A stretch of DNA of 64,000 nt from Rubrivivax sp. (GTDB lineage: Bacteria > Pseudomonadota > Gammaproteobacteria > Burkholderiales > Burkholderiaceae_C): contig JAHBZT010000003.1 in assembly GCA_019635315.1 (NCBI GenBank), positions 496,001 to 560,000 on the forward strand, written 5' to 3'. Of this stretch, positions 55,893-64,000 are shown in pieces. The notes beneath the pieces were generated by a model. The model saw only the letters and a program-made list of their open reading frames with translations. It had not been told where the DNA came from and ran no database searches. Numbering within the stretch: position 1 is the stretch's first letter; each line of letters begins with the position of its first letter. The translations under genes and the position numbers were made by a program.

Positions 55893-57274
55893 TGATGACG
55901 CTGGCCCAGGCGCATGTGCTGCTGCCCGGCAGCACGCTGGTCGGCGACGGCGCGATCGGCATTTCCTGTGTCGGCTCCGACAGCCGCCAGGTCGCGCCGG
56001 GCGAGCTGTTCGTCGCGCTGCGCGGCGAGCGTTTCGACGGCCACGACTTCCTGGCCGGCGCGCGCGCCGCCGGCGCCGTGGCCGTGCTGGCCGAGCATGG
56101 GCTGTCGGACGCGATGCCCGGGTTGCTGGTGCGCGACACGCTGCAGGCGCTGCAACAGCTGGCGGCGGCCTGGCGCGCGCGGCTGCAGCTGGCGCTGATC
56201 GCGGTCACCGGCAGCAACGGCAAGACCACGGTGACGCAGATGTGCGCCGGGATGCTGCGCGCCTGGCTGGGCGAGCAGGCGCTGGCCACCGCGGGCAACC
56301 TCAACAACCACATCGGCGTGCCGCTGACGCTGCTGCGCCTGCGCCAGGACGGCCAGACCTGGCACCGCGCCGCGGTGCTGGAACTGGGCATGAACCACCC
56401 GGGCGAGATCGCGCTGCTGGCGCGCCTGGCCGCGCCGACCGTCGCACTGGTCAACAACGCGCAGCGCGAGCACCAGGAATTCATGAGCAGCGTCGAGGCG
56501 GTGGCGCGCGAGAACGGACAGGTCATCCAGGCGCTGGGCGCCGGCGGCACGGTCGTGATCCCGGCCGACGACGCCTTCACGCCGCTGTGGCGCGAGCTGG
56601 CCGGCGCGCGCCGCGTGCTCAGCTTCGGTGTGCCGGGGGCCGACGTGCACGCCGACGCCCGCTGGCACGGCGACCACTGGACGCTCACGCTGCACACGCC
56701 GGCCGGCAGCGCGGCGACGACGCTGGCGCAGCCGGGCGTGCACAACCTGCGCAACGCGCAGGCCGCGGCGGCCGCCGCGCTGGCCGCCGGCGCGCCGCTG
56801 CCCGCGGTCGCCGAAGGCCTGGCGGCCTTCCGCCCGGTGGCCGGCCGTTCGGCGACGCTGGCGCTGGCTCTGGGCGGCCGCGCGGTGACGCTGGTCGACG
56901 ACAGCTACAACGCCAACCCCGACTCGGTGCTCGCGGCCATCGAGGTGCTGGCCGCGCTGCCCGCGCCACGCTGGCTGGTGCTGGGCGACATGGGCGAGGT
57001 CGGTGTCGCCGGCGCGCAGTACCACGCCGAGGTCGGCGCGCGGGCACGCGAGCGCGGCATCGAGCACTTCTGGGCCGCCGGTGCGCTGATGGCGCATGCC
57101 GGCGCCGACCGCCACTTCGCGGACACCGCATCGCTGGTCGCGGCGCTGGCGCAGGCGCCGCAGGCGGCATCCATCCTGGTCAAGGGCTCGCGCTTCATGG
57201 GCATGGAGCGTGTCGTGCAGGCGCTGTGCGCGACCGCAGGCACCGCGGGCGGGGAGGGTGGCGATGCTGCTTAG
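55889..57274 (+). CDS. murF: UDP-MurNAc-pentapeptide synthetase MurF
   Basis: MurF adds D-Ala-D-Ala to the tripeptide precursor. The 461-residue ligase shows [40 protein letters not shown] and [11 protein letters not shown]. Three ATG codons in a row start the gene; the first (55889) overlaps the murE stop. The end overlaps mraY by 11 nt. Confidence 0.96.
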   Translation: MMMTLAQAHVLLPGSTLVGDGAIGISCVGSDSRQVAPGELFVALRGERFDGHDFLAGARAAGAVAVLAEHGLSDAMPGLLVRDTLQALQQLAAAWRARLQLALIAVTGSNGKTTVTQMCAGMLRAWLGEQALATAGNLNNHIGVPLTLLRLRQDGQTWHRAAVLELGMNHPGEIALLARLAAPTVALVNNAQREHQEFMSSVEAVARENGQVIQALGAGGTVVIPADDAFTPLWRELAGARRVLSFGVPGADVHADARWHGDHWTLTLHTPAGSAATTLAQPGVHNLRNAQAAAAAALAAGAPLPAVAEGLAAFRPVAGRSATLALALGGRAVTLVDDSYNANPDSVLAAIEVLAALPAPRWLVLGDMGEVGVAGAQYHAEVGARARERGIEHFWAAGALMAHAGADRHFADTASLVAALAQAPQAASILVKGSRFMGMERVVQALCATAGTAGGEGGDAA

Positions 57275-58445
57275 CCTGAGCCAGTGGCTGGCCGCGATGT
57301 ACCCGGACGAACTGGGCTGGCTGCGCGTCGTCCAGTACCTCACCTTCCGCGCCGTGCTCGCCGCGATGACCGCGCTCTTGATCGGGCTGGCCTTCGGGCC
57401 CTGGGTCATCCGCTGGCTGACCTCGATGAAGATCGGCCAGCCGATCCGCGAATACGGCGTGCAGGCCCACCTGGGCAAGCGCGGCACGCCGACCATGGGC
57501 GGCGTGCTGGTGCTGATCGGCATCGGCGTCAGCACCCTGCTGTGGTTCGACTGGAGCAACCGCTTCGTCTGGGCGGTCATGCTGGTCACCTTCGGCTTCG
57601 GCGCCATCGGCTGGATCGACGACTGGCGCAAGGTCGTGCGCAAGGACCCGGAGGGCATGCGCAGCCGCGAGAAGTTCTTCTGGCAGAGCCTGATCGGCCT
57701 CGTCGCCGCGACCTACCTGGCCTTCAGCGTGGCCGAGACGAGCAACATCCGGGTGCTCGAGCTCTTCCTGCGCTGGATGGACAGCGGCTTCTCGACCGAA
57801 CTGCCGCCGCGCGCCGACCTGATGGTGCCCTTCTTCAAGACCATCAGCTACCCGCTGGGCGTGTGGGGCTTCATCATCCTGGCCTGGTTCGTGATCGTCG
57901 GCGCCAGCAACGCGGTCAACTTCACCGACGGGCTGGACGGGCTGGCGATCATGCCGGTCGTGATGGTCGGCAGCGCCCTGGGCGTCTTCGCCTACGTCAC
58001 CGGCAACGCGGTCTTCTCGCGCTACCTGCTGTTCCCGCACATCCCGGGCTCGGGCGAGTTGCTCGTCTTCTGCGCCGCGCTGGCCGGTGCGGGCCTGGCC
58101 TTCCTGTGGTTCAACGCCAACCCGGCGCAGGTCTTCATGGGCGACGTCGGCGCGCTGGCGCTGGGTGGCGCGCTGGGCACCATCGCGGTCATCACGCGGC
58201 AGGAGATCGTGCTCGGCATCATGGGCGGCATCTTCGTCGCCGAGGCGCTGTCGGTGATGCTGCAGGTGAGCTGGTTCAAGTGGACCAGGCGGCGCTACGG
58301 CGAGGGCCGGCGCCTGTTCCTGATGGCGCCGCTGCACCACCACTTCGAGAAGAAGGGCTGGACCGAGACGCAGGTCGTCGTGCGCTTCTGGATCGTCACG
58401 ATGCTGCTGTGCCTGGTCGGGCTCGCGAGCCTGAAGCTGCGGTGA
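57264..58445 (+). CDS. mraY: phospho-MurNAc-pentapeptide translocase MraY
   Basis: MraY transfers phospho-MurNAc-pentapeptide to undecaprenyl phosphate to make lipid I. The 393-residue protein has ten helices and the signatures [31 protein letters not shown] and [12 protein letters not shown], with the HHHFEKKGW loop near the C-terminus. The ATG at 57264 follows GGAGGG. Its stop overlaps murD. Confidence 0.97.
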   Translation: MLLSLSQWLAAMYPDELGWLRVVQYLTFRAVLAAMTALLIGLAFGPWVIRWLTSMKIGQPIREYGVQAHLGKRGTPTMGGVLVLIGIGVSTLLWFDWSNRFVWAVMLVTFGFGAIGWIDDWRKVVRKDPEGMRSREKFFWQSLIGLVAATYLAFSVAETSNIRVLELFLRWMDSGFSTELPPRADLMVPFFKTISYPLGVWGFIILAWFVIVGASNAVNFTDGLDGLAIMPVVMVGSALGVFAYVTGNAVFSRYLLFPHIPGSGELLVFCAALAGAGLAFLWFNANPAQVFMGDVGALALGGALGTIAVITRQEIVLGIMGGIFVAEALSVMLQVSWFKWTRRRYGEGRRLFLMAPLHHHFEKKGWTETQVVVRFWIVTMLLCLVGLASLKLR

Positions 58446-60031
58446 TGACGAACGACAGCGCCGCCTCCACCGTGCTCGTGCTGGGCCTGGGCGCCAGCGG
58501 CCTGGCGATGGCGCGCTGGTGCGCGCGCCAGGGCTGGGCGGTGCGCGTGTGGGACTCGCGCGCCGGCACCGGGACGCCGCCGCCGCAGGCCGCGGCGCTG
58601 GCCGCCGAGCTGCCGCAGGTGCAGCTGGCCGGCGGCGAACTCGGCGCGGCGCAGCTCGAGGGCGTGCAGCGCGTGCTGAAGAGCCCGGGACTCGCGCCGA
58701 CCGACGCCCGCATCGCACCGCTGCTGCAGGCCGCGGCGGAGGCCGGCGTGCCGGTGCACGGCGAGCTGGACCTCTTCGTGCAGGCGCTGGCCGCGCTGCG
58801 CGAGGCGCGCGGCTACGCGCCGCAGATCCTGGCCGTCACCGGCACCAACGGCAAGACGACGACGACCGCGATGTGCGGCCTGCTCGTCGAGCGCGCCGGG
58901 CGCAGCGTGGTCGTGGCCGGCAACATCGGCCCGACGATGCTGGACACGCTGGCGGCGCGGCTGGACGCCGGCGAGCTGCCGCAGGTCTGGGTGCTGGAGC
59001 TGTCGAGCTACCAGCTCGCCGGCGGCGGCGCGCCGGGCAGCGAGGGCGTGCGCGGCTTCGAGCCCGCGGCCGCCGCGGTGCTCAACCTGACGCAGGACCA
59101 CCTGGACTGGCACGGCTCGATGGCCGCCTATGCGGCCGCCAAGGCGCGCATCTTCGGCACGCAGGCGGTGCTGGTGATCAACCGCGACGACGCGGCCGTG
59201 GAGACGCTGGTGCCGGCGCCGCAGGTCGTGAAGGCCGCCGGCAAGGCGCGTGCGAAGACCGTCGAGCGTGAGGTCGTGCGCTTCGGCCTGAGCGCACCGC
59301 AGCGCCCGGGCGACTTCGGGCTCGTCGTCGAGAACGGCATGGCCTGGCTGGTGCGTGCGCTGCCGGCCGACGAGACGCTGAAGAAGGGCGAACGCGCCGA
59401 CGACGAGGCCGAGTTGCACCTGCAGCGCCTGATGCCCGCCGACGCGCTGCGCGTGCGCGGCCGCCACAACGCCGCCAATGCGCTGGCCGCGCTGGCACTG
59501 GCCACCGCCATCGGCTGCCCGCTGGCGCCCATGCTGCACGGCCTGCGCGAATATGCCGGCGAGCCGCACCGCGTGCAGTGGGTGGCCACGGTCGGCGAGG
59601 TCGACGCCTACGACGACAGCAAGGGCACCAATGTCGGCGCCACGGTCGCGGCGATCGAGGGCCTGGGTTCCGACAAGGCGCCGGCGAAGCTGCTGCTTAT
59701 CCTGGGCGGCGACGGCAAGGGCCAGGACTTCGCGCCGCTGGCCGCGCCGCTGGCGCGCCATGCACGCGCGGTGGCGACCATCGGCCGCGATGCGCCGCTG
59801 CTCGAGGCCGCCGTCGCCGAGGCGCTGGCCGCGGCTGGCGTGCCGCTGCAGCGCCACGCCACGCTGCCGGCCGCCGTCGACTGGTGCTTCGCGCAGGCGC
59901 GCCCCGGCGACGCCGTGCTGCTGAGCCCGGCCTGCGCCAGCTGGGACATGTTCGGCGGTTATGCCGAGCGCGCCGCGGTCTTCGTGCAGGCGGTGCAGGC
60001 GCTGGCCGCGCAGCGCGGGGAGCTGGCATGA
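58445..60031 (+). CDS. murD: UDP-MurNAc-L-alanine:D-glutamate ligase MurD
   Basis: MurD adds D-glutamate to UDP-MurNAc-L-Ala. The 528-residue protein is longer than the E. coli enzyme (438), mainly from an insertion at about residues 255-330 ([18 protein letters not shown] and onward), which is common in related Burkholderiales. It has [35 protein letters not shown] and [11 protein letters not shown]. It overlaps mraY and ftsW. Confidence 0.96.
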   Translation: MTNDSAASTVLVLGLGASGLAMARWCARQGWAVRVWDSRAGTGTPPPQAAALAAELPQVQLAGGELGAAQLEGVQRVLKSPGLAPTDARIAPLLQAAAEAGVPVHGELDLFVQALAALREARGYAPQILAVTGTNGKTTTTAMCGLLVERAGRSVVVAGNIGPTMLDTLAARLDAGELPQVWVLELSSYQLAGGGAPGSEGVRGFEPAAAAVLNLTQDHLDWHGSMAAYAAAKARIFGTQAVLVINRDDAAVETLVPAPQVVKAAGKARAKTVEREVVRFGLSAPQRPGDFGLVVENGMAWLVRALPADETLKKGERADDEAELHLQRLMPADALRVRGRHNAANALAALALATAIGCPLAPMLHGLREYAGEPHRVQWVATVGEVDAYDDSKGTNVGATVAAIEGLGSDKAPAKLLLILGGDGKGQDFAPLAAPLARHARAVATIGRDAPLLEAAVAEALAAAGVPLQRHATLPAAVDWCFAQARPGDAVLLSPACASWDMFGGYAERAAVFVQAVQALAAQRGELA

Positions 60032-61278
60032 ACGCCGCCGCGATCAAGCGGCTGTGGCCCTTCGGCCGCACGGACGAGCGCGCCGGCGCCGGCGTGCTGC
60101 CGGTGCGCGACCAGGTGGACGTCGTCGGCGCGCGCCCGGTGCGCCTGATGGGTTTCGACCAGCCGCTGGTCGCGGTGGTCGGCGTGCTGCTGGCGCTGGG
60201 CCTGGTGATGGTCTATTCGGCCTCGGTCGCGCTGCCGGACAACCCGAAATTCGCCGCCTATTCGCAGACCTTCTTCCTGCAGCGCCACCTGCTGGCGATG
60301 CTGATCGGCCTCGTCGCGGCGCTGGTCACGCTGCAGATCCCGATCGCCTGGTGGGAGAAGAACGCGCCCTGGATCTTCGTGCTGGCGCTGGTGCTGCTGG
60401 TGCTGGTGCTGCTGCCCTTCATCGGCAAGGTCGTCAACCAGTCGCGGCGCTGGATCCCGCTCGGGGTGATGAATTTCCAGCCCTCCGAGCTGGCCAAGCT
60501 GGCGGTGCTGCTGTATGCGGCCAACTACATGGTGCGCCGCATGGACGCGCGCGAGAACTTCTTCCGCGCCGTCACGCCCATGGTCATCGCGGTCACCGTG
60601 GTCGGCGCGCTGCTGCTGCGCCAGCCCGACATGGGCGCCTTCATCGTCATCGCGACCATCGCGATGGGCATCCTGTTCCTGGGCGGCGTCAACGCGCGCA
60701 TGTTCCTGCTGATCGCGCTGGTCATCGTGGCCACCTTCGCGCTGATCATCTATTTCGACGACCTGCGCCGCGAACGCATCCTGGCCTACCTGGACCCCTG
60801 GAACCCGAAGTACGCCCAGGGCAAGGGCTACCAGCTCACGCATTCGCTGATCGCGCTGGGCCGCGGCGAATTCTTCGGCCAGGGCCTGGGCGCCAGCGTC
60901 GAGAAGCTTCACTACCTGCCCGAGGCGCACACCGACTTCCTGCTCGCGGTGATCGGCGAGGAACTCGGCTTCCTCGGCGTGGCCACGGTCATCGTGCTCT
61001 TCTTCTGGCTGACGCGGCGGCTGTTCGCGATCGGCCGCCAGGCGATCGCGCTGGACCGCGTCTTCGCGGGGCTGATGTGCCAGGGCGTGGGCCTGTGGAT
61101 GGGCTTCCAGGCCTTCATCAACATGGGCGTCAACCTGGGTCTGCTGCCGACCAAGGGCCTGACGCTGCCGCTGATGAGCTATGGCGGCTCGGCGCTGCTG
61201 ATGAACCTGGTCGCGATCGCGCTGGTGGTGCGTGTCGACGTGGAGAACCGGACCTTGATGCGCGGAGGCCGCGCATGA
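60028..61278 (+). CDS. ftsW: septal peptidoglycan glycosyltransferase FtsW
   Basis: FtsW is the SEDS-family polymerase of the septum that works with FtsI. The 416-residue protein has about 40 N-terminal cytoplasmic residues and ten helices. It shows [55 protein letters not shown] and [25 protein letters not shown]. The start overlaps the murD stop by 4 nt. Confidence 0.96.
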   Translation: MNAAAIKRLWPFGRTDERAGAGVLPVRDQVDVVGARPVRLMGFDQPLVAVVGVLLALGLVMVYSASVALPDNPKFAAYSQTFFLQRHLLAMLIGLVAALVTLQIPIAWWEKNAPWIFVLALVLLVLVLLPFIGKVVNQSRRWIPLGVMNFQPSELAKLAVLLYAANYMVRRMDARENFFRAVTPMVIAVTVVGALLLRQPDMGAFIVIATIAMGILFLGGVNARMFLLIALVIVATFALIIYFDDLRRERILAYLDPWNPKYAQGKGYQLTHSLIALGRGEFFGQGLGASVEKLHYLPEAHTDFLLAVIGEELGFLGVATVIVLFFWLTRRLFAIGRQAIALDRVFAGLMCQGVGLWMGFQAFINMGVNLGLLPTKGLTLPLMSYGGSALLMNLVAIALVVRVDVENRTLMRGGRA

Positions 61279-62354
61279 GCCACCTGGTGGTCATGGCCGC
61301 AGGCACGGGCGGGCACATCATGCCCGGGCTGGCGGTGGCCGCCGAGATGCGCCGTCGCGGCTGGAGCGTCAGCTGGCTGGGCACCACACACGGCATGGAG
61401 AACCGCCTCGTGCCGCCGGCGCAGATCCCGCTGGACACCATCGGCTTCAGCGGCCTGCGCGGCAAGGGCGCGCTGCATGCGCTGACCGGCGGCCTGCGGC
61501 TGATGAAGGCCTTCTGGGACTGCCTGGGCATCCTGCGCCGCCGCGGCGGCGACGTGGTGCTGGGCATGGGCGGCTATGTCTGCTTCCCCGGCGGGCTGAT
61601 GGCCAGCCTGCTCAACAAGCCGCTGGTGCTGGTGAATGCCGACGCCGCGCTGCTGCTGTCCAACAAGAGCCTGCTGCCGGTCGCCGACCGCGTGCTGTTC
61701 GGCTTTGCCGGCGACGCGGCGGCGAAGGTGAAGAATGCCGTCGTCACCGGCAACCCGGTGCGCGAGGAGATTGCCGCGTTGCCGGCGCCGGCCGCGCGCT
61801 ACGCCGGCCGCAGCGGGCCGCTGCAACTGCTGGTGGTGGGCGGCAGCCTGGGTGCGAAGGTGCTCAACGAGACGCTGCCGGCCGCGCTGGCGCTGCTGCC
61901 GGCGGATGCCCGGCCGCGGGTCGTGCACCAGGCCGGCGCCGCGCACGCCGACGCCTTGCGCGCGGCCTACGCCCAGGCCGGCGTCGCGGCCGAGGTGCTG
62001 CCCTTCGTCGACGACATGGCGGCGCGGCTGGCGGCCTGCGACCTGATGGTCTGCCGCGCCGGCGCCATCACGGTCAGCGAACTCTGCGCCGCCGGCGTGC
62101 CGGCGGTGCTGGTGCCGCTGATCGTCAGCACCACCGCGCACCAGCGCGACAACGCGGCGTGGATGGCGGCGCAGGGTGCGGCGATCCACCTGCCGCAGGC
62201 CGAGCTGTCGGCCGCGAAGCTGGCCGAGCTGCTGCGCACGCTAGACCGCGCCACGCTGCTGGCGATGGCCGACAAGGCGCGTGCGCTGGCACAGCCGCAG
62301 GCCGCGGCGCGCGTGGCCGACGAGATCGAGAAGCTGGCGAGGCGCGCCGCATGA
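61275..62354 (+). CDS. murG: UDP-GlcNAc:lipid I glycosyltransferase MurG
   Basis: MurG adds GlcNAc to lipid I to make lipid II on the inner face of the membrane. The 359-residue protein has [26 protein letters not shown] and [16 protein letters not shown]. The E. coli HEQN motif is replaced: the equivalent reads [12 protein letters not shown]. The usual DHQ-type loop reads [13 protein letters not shown] recall the same form from Comamonadaceae MurG, so this is probably lineage-specific and not inactivation. Its stop overlaps a mini-ORF, not murC directly. Confidence 0.94.
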   Translation: MSHLVVMAAGTGGHIMPGLAVAAEMRRRGWSVSWLGTTHGMENRLVPPAQIPLDTIGFSGLRGKGALHALTGGLRLMKAFWDCLGILRRRGGDVVLGMGGYVCFPGGLMASLLNKPLVLVNADAALLLSNKSLLPVADRVLFGFAGDAAAKVKNAVVTGNPVREEIAALPAPAARYAGRSGPLQLLVVGGSLGAKVLNETLPAALALLPADARPRVVHQAGAAHADALRAAYAQAGVAAEVLPFVDDMAARLAACDLMVCRAGAITVSELCAAGVPAVLVPLIVSTTAHQRDNAAWMAAQGAAIHLPQAELSAAKLAELLRTLDRATLLAMADKARALAQPQAAARVADEIEKLARRAA

Positions 62355-62437
62355 AGCACGCCGTGCAGCACCTGCACCTCGTCGCGTCCCGGCACGTGCC
62401 GACGAAGGACCGTGCCCGGCGCGGAGGCGGCGTATGA
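62351..62437 (+). CDS. 28-codon mini-ORF from a duplicated murC 5' end
   Basis: This tiny frame starts with ATG overlapping the murG stop and ends with TGA overlapping the murC ATG. Its first 34 nt match the first 34 nt of murC with two differences, so its product opens [11 protein letters not shown] as MurC opens [11 protein letters not shown]. The rest ([17 protein letters not shown]) is unrelated. It contains the GGAGG that serves murC, 6 nt before the murC start. It looks like a tandem duplication of 83 nt that became a leader peptide coupling murG and murC translation, or simply a relic. Confidence 0.6.
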   Translation: MKHAVQHLHLVASRHVPTKDRARRGGGV

Positions 62438-63849
62438 AGCACGCGGTGCAGCACCTGCACTTCGTCGGCGTCGGCGGCTCCGGCATGAGCCCGCTGGCCG
62501 AGATCTTCCAGCGCCTGGGCTATCGCGTCAGCGGCTCGGACCTGGCGGCCAGCGCGGTCACCGAGCGGCTGGCCGCGCTGGGCGCGCAGGTCTTTATCGG
62601 CCACGACGCCGCGCATGTCGCGGGTGCGCAGGCGGTGGTCACGTCGACCGCGGTAAGGGCCGACAACCCCGAGGTGCTGGCCGCGCGCGCCGCGCGTGTG
62701 CCCGTGGTGCCGCGCGCGGTGCTGCTGGCCGAGCTGATGCGGCGCCGCGACGGCATCGCGATCGCCGGCACGCATGGCAAGACGACGACGACTTCGCTGG
62801 TCGCCAGCGTGCTGCTGGAGGCCGGCGCGGACCCGAGCTTCGTCATCGGCGGCGAACTCAAGGCGCTCGGTGCCAACGCCCGGCTCGGCCAGAGCGAGTA
62901 CATCGTCGTCGAGGCCGACGAGAGCGACGCCTCGTTCCTGGTGCTGAGCCCGGTCATCGCCGTCGTCACCAACATCGACGCCGACCACATGGAGACCTAC
63001 GGCCACGACATCGCGCGGCTGCACGGCGCCTTCTCCGACTTCCTGCACCGGCTGCCGTTCTACGGCCGCGCCATGCTGTGCAGCGACGATGCCGGCGTGC
63101 GCGCGGTGCTGCCGCGCGTCGAACGGCCGGTCACGACCTACGGGCTGGGCGAGGGCGCCGACCTGCGTGCCTTCGACGTGCAGGCGCTGCCCGGAGGGCG
63201 CATGCGCTTCGTTGCGCGCCAGGCCGGCCACACGGACCTGCCGGTGGAGCTGGCGCTGGCCGGCGAGCACAACGTGCGCAATGCGCTGGCTGCGATCGCC
63301 GTCGCGCGCGAGCTTCGGCTGCCCGACGCCGCCGCGCAGCGTGCGCTGGCCGCGTTCCAGGGCGTGGGCCGGCGCTTCCAGCGCTGGGGCGAGATCGCCA
63401 CCGCGGACGGCGGCCGCGCCACCGTCATCGACGACTATGGCCACCACCCGGTGGAGCTGGCCGCGGTGCTGGCGGCCGCGCGCGGCGCCTTCCCGGGCCG
63501 GCGGCTGGTGCTGGTCTTCCAGCCGCACCGCTATACACGCACGCGCGACTGCCTGGCCGACTTCGCGGCCGTCGTCGCACGCTTCGACGCGGTGCTGCTG
63601 ACCGAGGTCTACGCCGCCGGCGAGGCGCCGATCGAAGGCGCCGACGGCGCCGCGCTGGCGCGCGCGGTGCAGCAGGCCGGCCGCGCCGACGTGCAGTTTC
63701 TCGCCGCGCTCGCCGACCTGGCGCCGGCCGTGCGCGCCGCGGCGCGTGGTGGCGACGTGCTGCTGGTGATGGGCGCCGGCTCGATCGCGGCGCTGCCGCC
63801 GGCGCTGCTGCAAGGCGCCGGGCGAGCCACTGCGGAGGTCAGGGCATGA
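62434..63849 (+). CDS. murC: UDP-N-acetylmuramate:L-alanine ligase MurC
   Basis: MurC adds L-alanine to UDP-MurNAc, the first peptide step. The 471-residue ligase shows [52 protein letters not shown] and [14 protein letters not shown]. The ATG at 62434 follows GGAGG and matches the family N-terminus. Its stop overlaps ddl. Confidence 0.97.
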   Translation: MKHAVQHLHFVGVGGSGMSPLAEIFQRLGYRVSGSDLAASAVTERLAALGAQVFIGHDAAHVAGAQAVVTSTAVRADNPEVLAARAARVPVVPRAVLLAELMRRRDGIAIAGTHGKTTTTSLVASVLLEAGADPSFVIGGELKALGANARLGQSEYIVVEADESDASFLVLSPVIAVVTNIDADHMETYGHDIARLHGAFSDFLHRLPFYGRAMLCSDDAGVRAVLPRVERPVTTYGLGEGADLRAFDVQALPGGRMRFVARQAGHTDLPVELALAGEHNVRNALAAIAVARELRLPDAAAQRALAAFQGVGRRFQRWGEIATADGGRATVIDDYGHHPVELAAVLAAARGAFPGRRLVLVFQPHRYTRTRDCLADFAAVVARFDAVLLTEVYAAGEAPIEGADGAALARAVQQAGRADVQFLAALADLAPAVRAAARGGDVLLVMGAGSIAALPPALLQGAGRATAEVRA

Positions 63850-64000
63850 ATGTCGACGTGAAGAGCCTGGGCCGCGTCGCCGTGCTGATGGGCGGCACGA
63901 GTGCGGAACGCGAGGTCTCGCTGATGTCCGGCCGCGGCGTGCTGGCCGCGCTGCAGTCGCAGGGCGTGGACGCGATGGCCTTCGACCCGGCCGAGCGCGC
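63846..64000 (+). CDS. ddl: D-alanine:D-alanine ligase, N-terminal part
   Basis: The first 51 codons of ddl run off the window. The visible part, from [21 protein letters not shown] to [17 protein letters not shown], holds the ATP-grasp ligase opening [17 protein letters not shown]. The ATG overlaps the murC stop, as expected at this point of the dcw cluster. Confidence 0.93.
   Translation, partial: MNVDVKSLGRVAVLMGGTSAEREVSLMSGRGVLAALQSQGVDAMAFDPAER

Overview
The window is a stretch of bacterial chromosome with very high G+C. It has tightly packed operons, many ATGA and GTGA stop/start overlaps and GTG or TTG starts. Gene content points to a betaproteobacterium of the order Burkholderiales, probably near the Rubrivivax/Leptothrix/Ideonella group: urt-ure nitrogen genes beside a permease-sensor kinase fusion, a GcvH/DsrE/nitroreductase set beside tungstate transport, and a Comamonadaceae-like MurG. 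The genus is inferred from style and synteny, not from a marker gene.

Layout. 1-3576: end of a HAD phosphatase, then a Rieske protein, an S49 peptidase, phosphatidylserine decarboxylase and an EamA transporter, nearly all overlapping. 3577-4338: repeat element copy A. 4339-10147 (minus): a Kbp-like BON-LysM gene and ureG, F, E, C, B, A. Repeat copy B sits between ureB and ureC, and a 54-residue His-rich membrane protein lies between ureA and ureB. ureD is not in the window. 10244-14741 (plus): an NCS1-type permease fused to a hybrid histidine kinase, then a LuxR-type response regulator. 15464-21096: the urea ABC transporter urtABCDE. Together 4.9-21.1 kb form a urea uptake, urea hydrolysis and sensing region. 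21145-21589: RNase P RNA. 21633-27386: intradiol dioxygenase, Bcr/CflA exporter, a carbonic anhydrase-like protein lacking one zinc ligand, a putative HExxH protein, a small membrane protein and Mrp/ApbC. 27491-29976: a Cys-rich MarR regulator and an ArsN2-like acetyltransferase/flavoprotein fusion, probably for metalloid stress.

30000-50634 is a formate dehydrogenase package: mobA, fdhD, moeA, a two-component system with an unusual NtrC-like regulator, fdnGHI, fdhE, selA, selB and the selenocysteine tRNA. Repeat copy C follows, then a small GcvH-like/DsrE/nitroreductase operon and tungstate transport genes. fdnG is read through an in-frame TGA at codon 196, immediately followed by a SECIS-like hairpin, so the catalytic subunit is a selenoprotein. 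Apart from selD and the early molybdopterin pathway, the locus carries what is needed to make, mature and regulate a Mo/W selenoenzyme.

50906-64000 is the dcw cluster: mraZ, rsmH, ftsL, ftsI, murE, murF, mraY, murD, ftsW, murG, murC and the start of ddl, almost all overlapping by 4 nt. Between murG and murC lies a 28-codon mini-ORF that begins with a diverged copy of the first 34 nt of murC.

The least explained features are the approximately 535-bp nested-palindrome repeat in three copies, the degenerate NtrC-like regulator beside a selenoenzyme operon, the MarR/ArsN2-flavoprotein unit, the GcvH-like/DsrE/nitroreductase unit and the murC mini-ORF.
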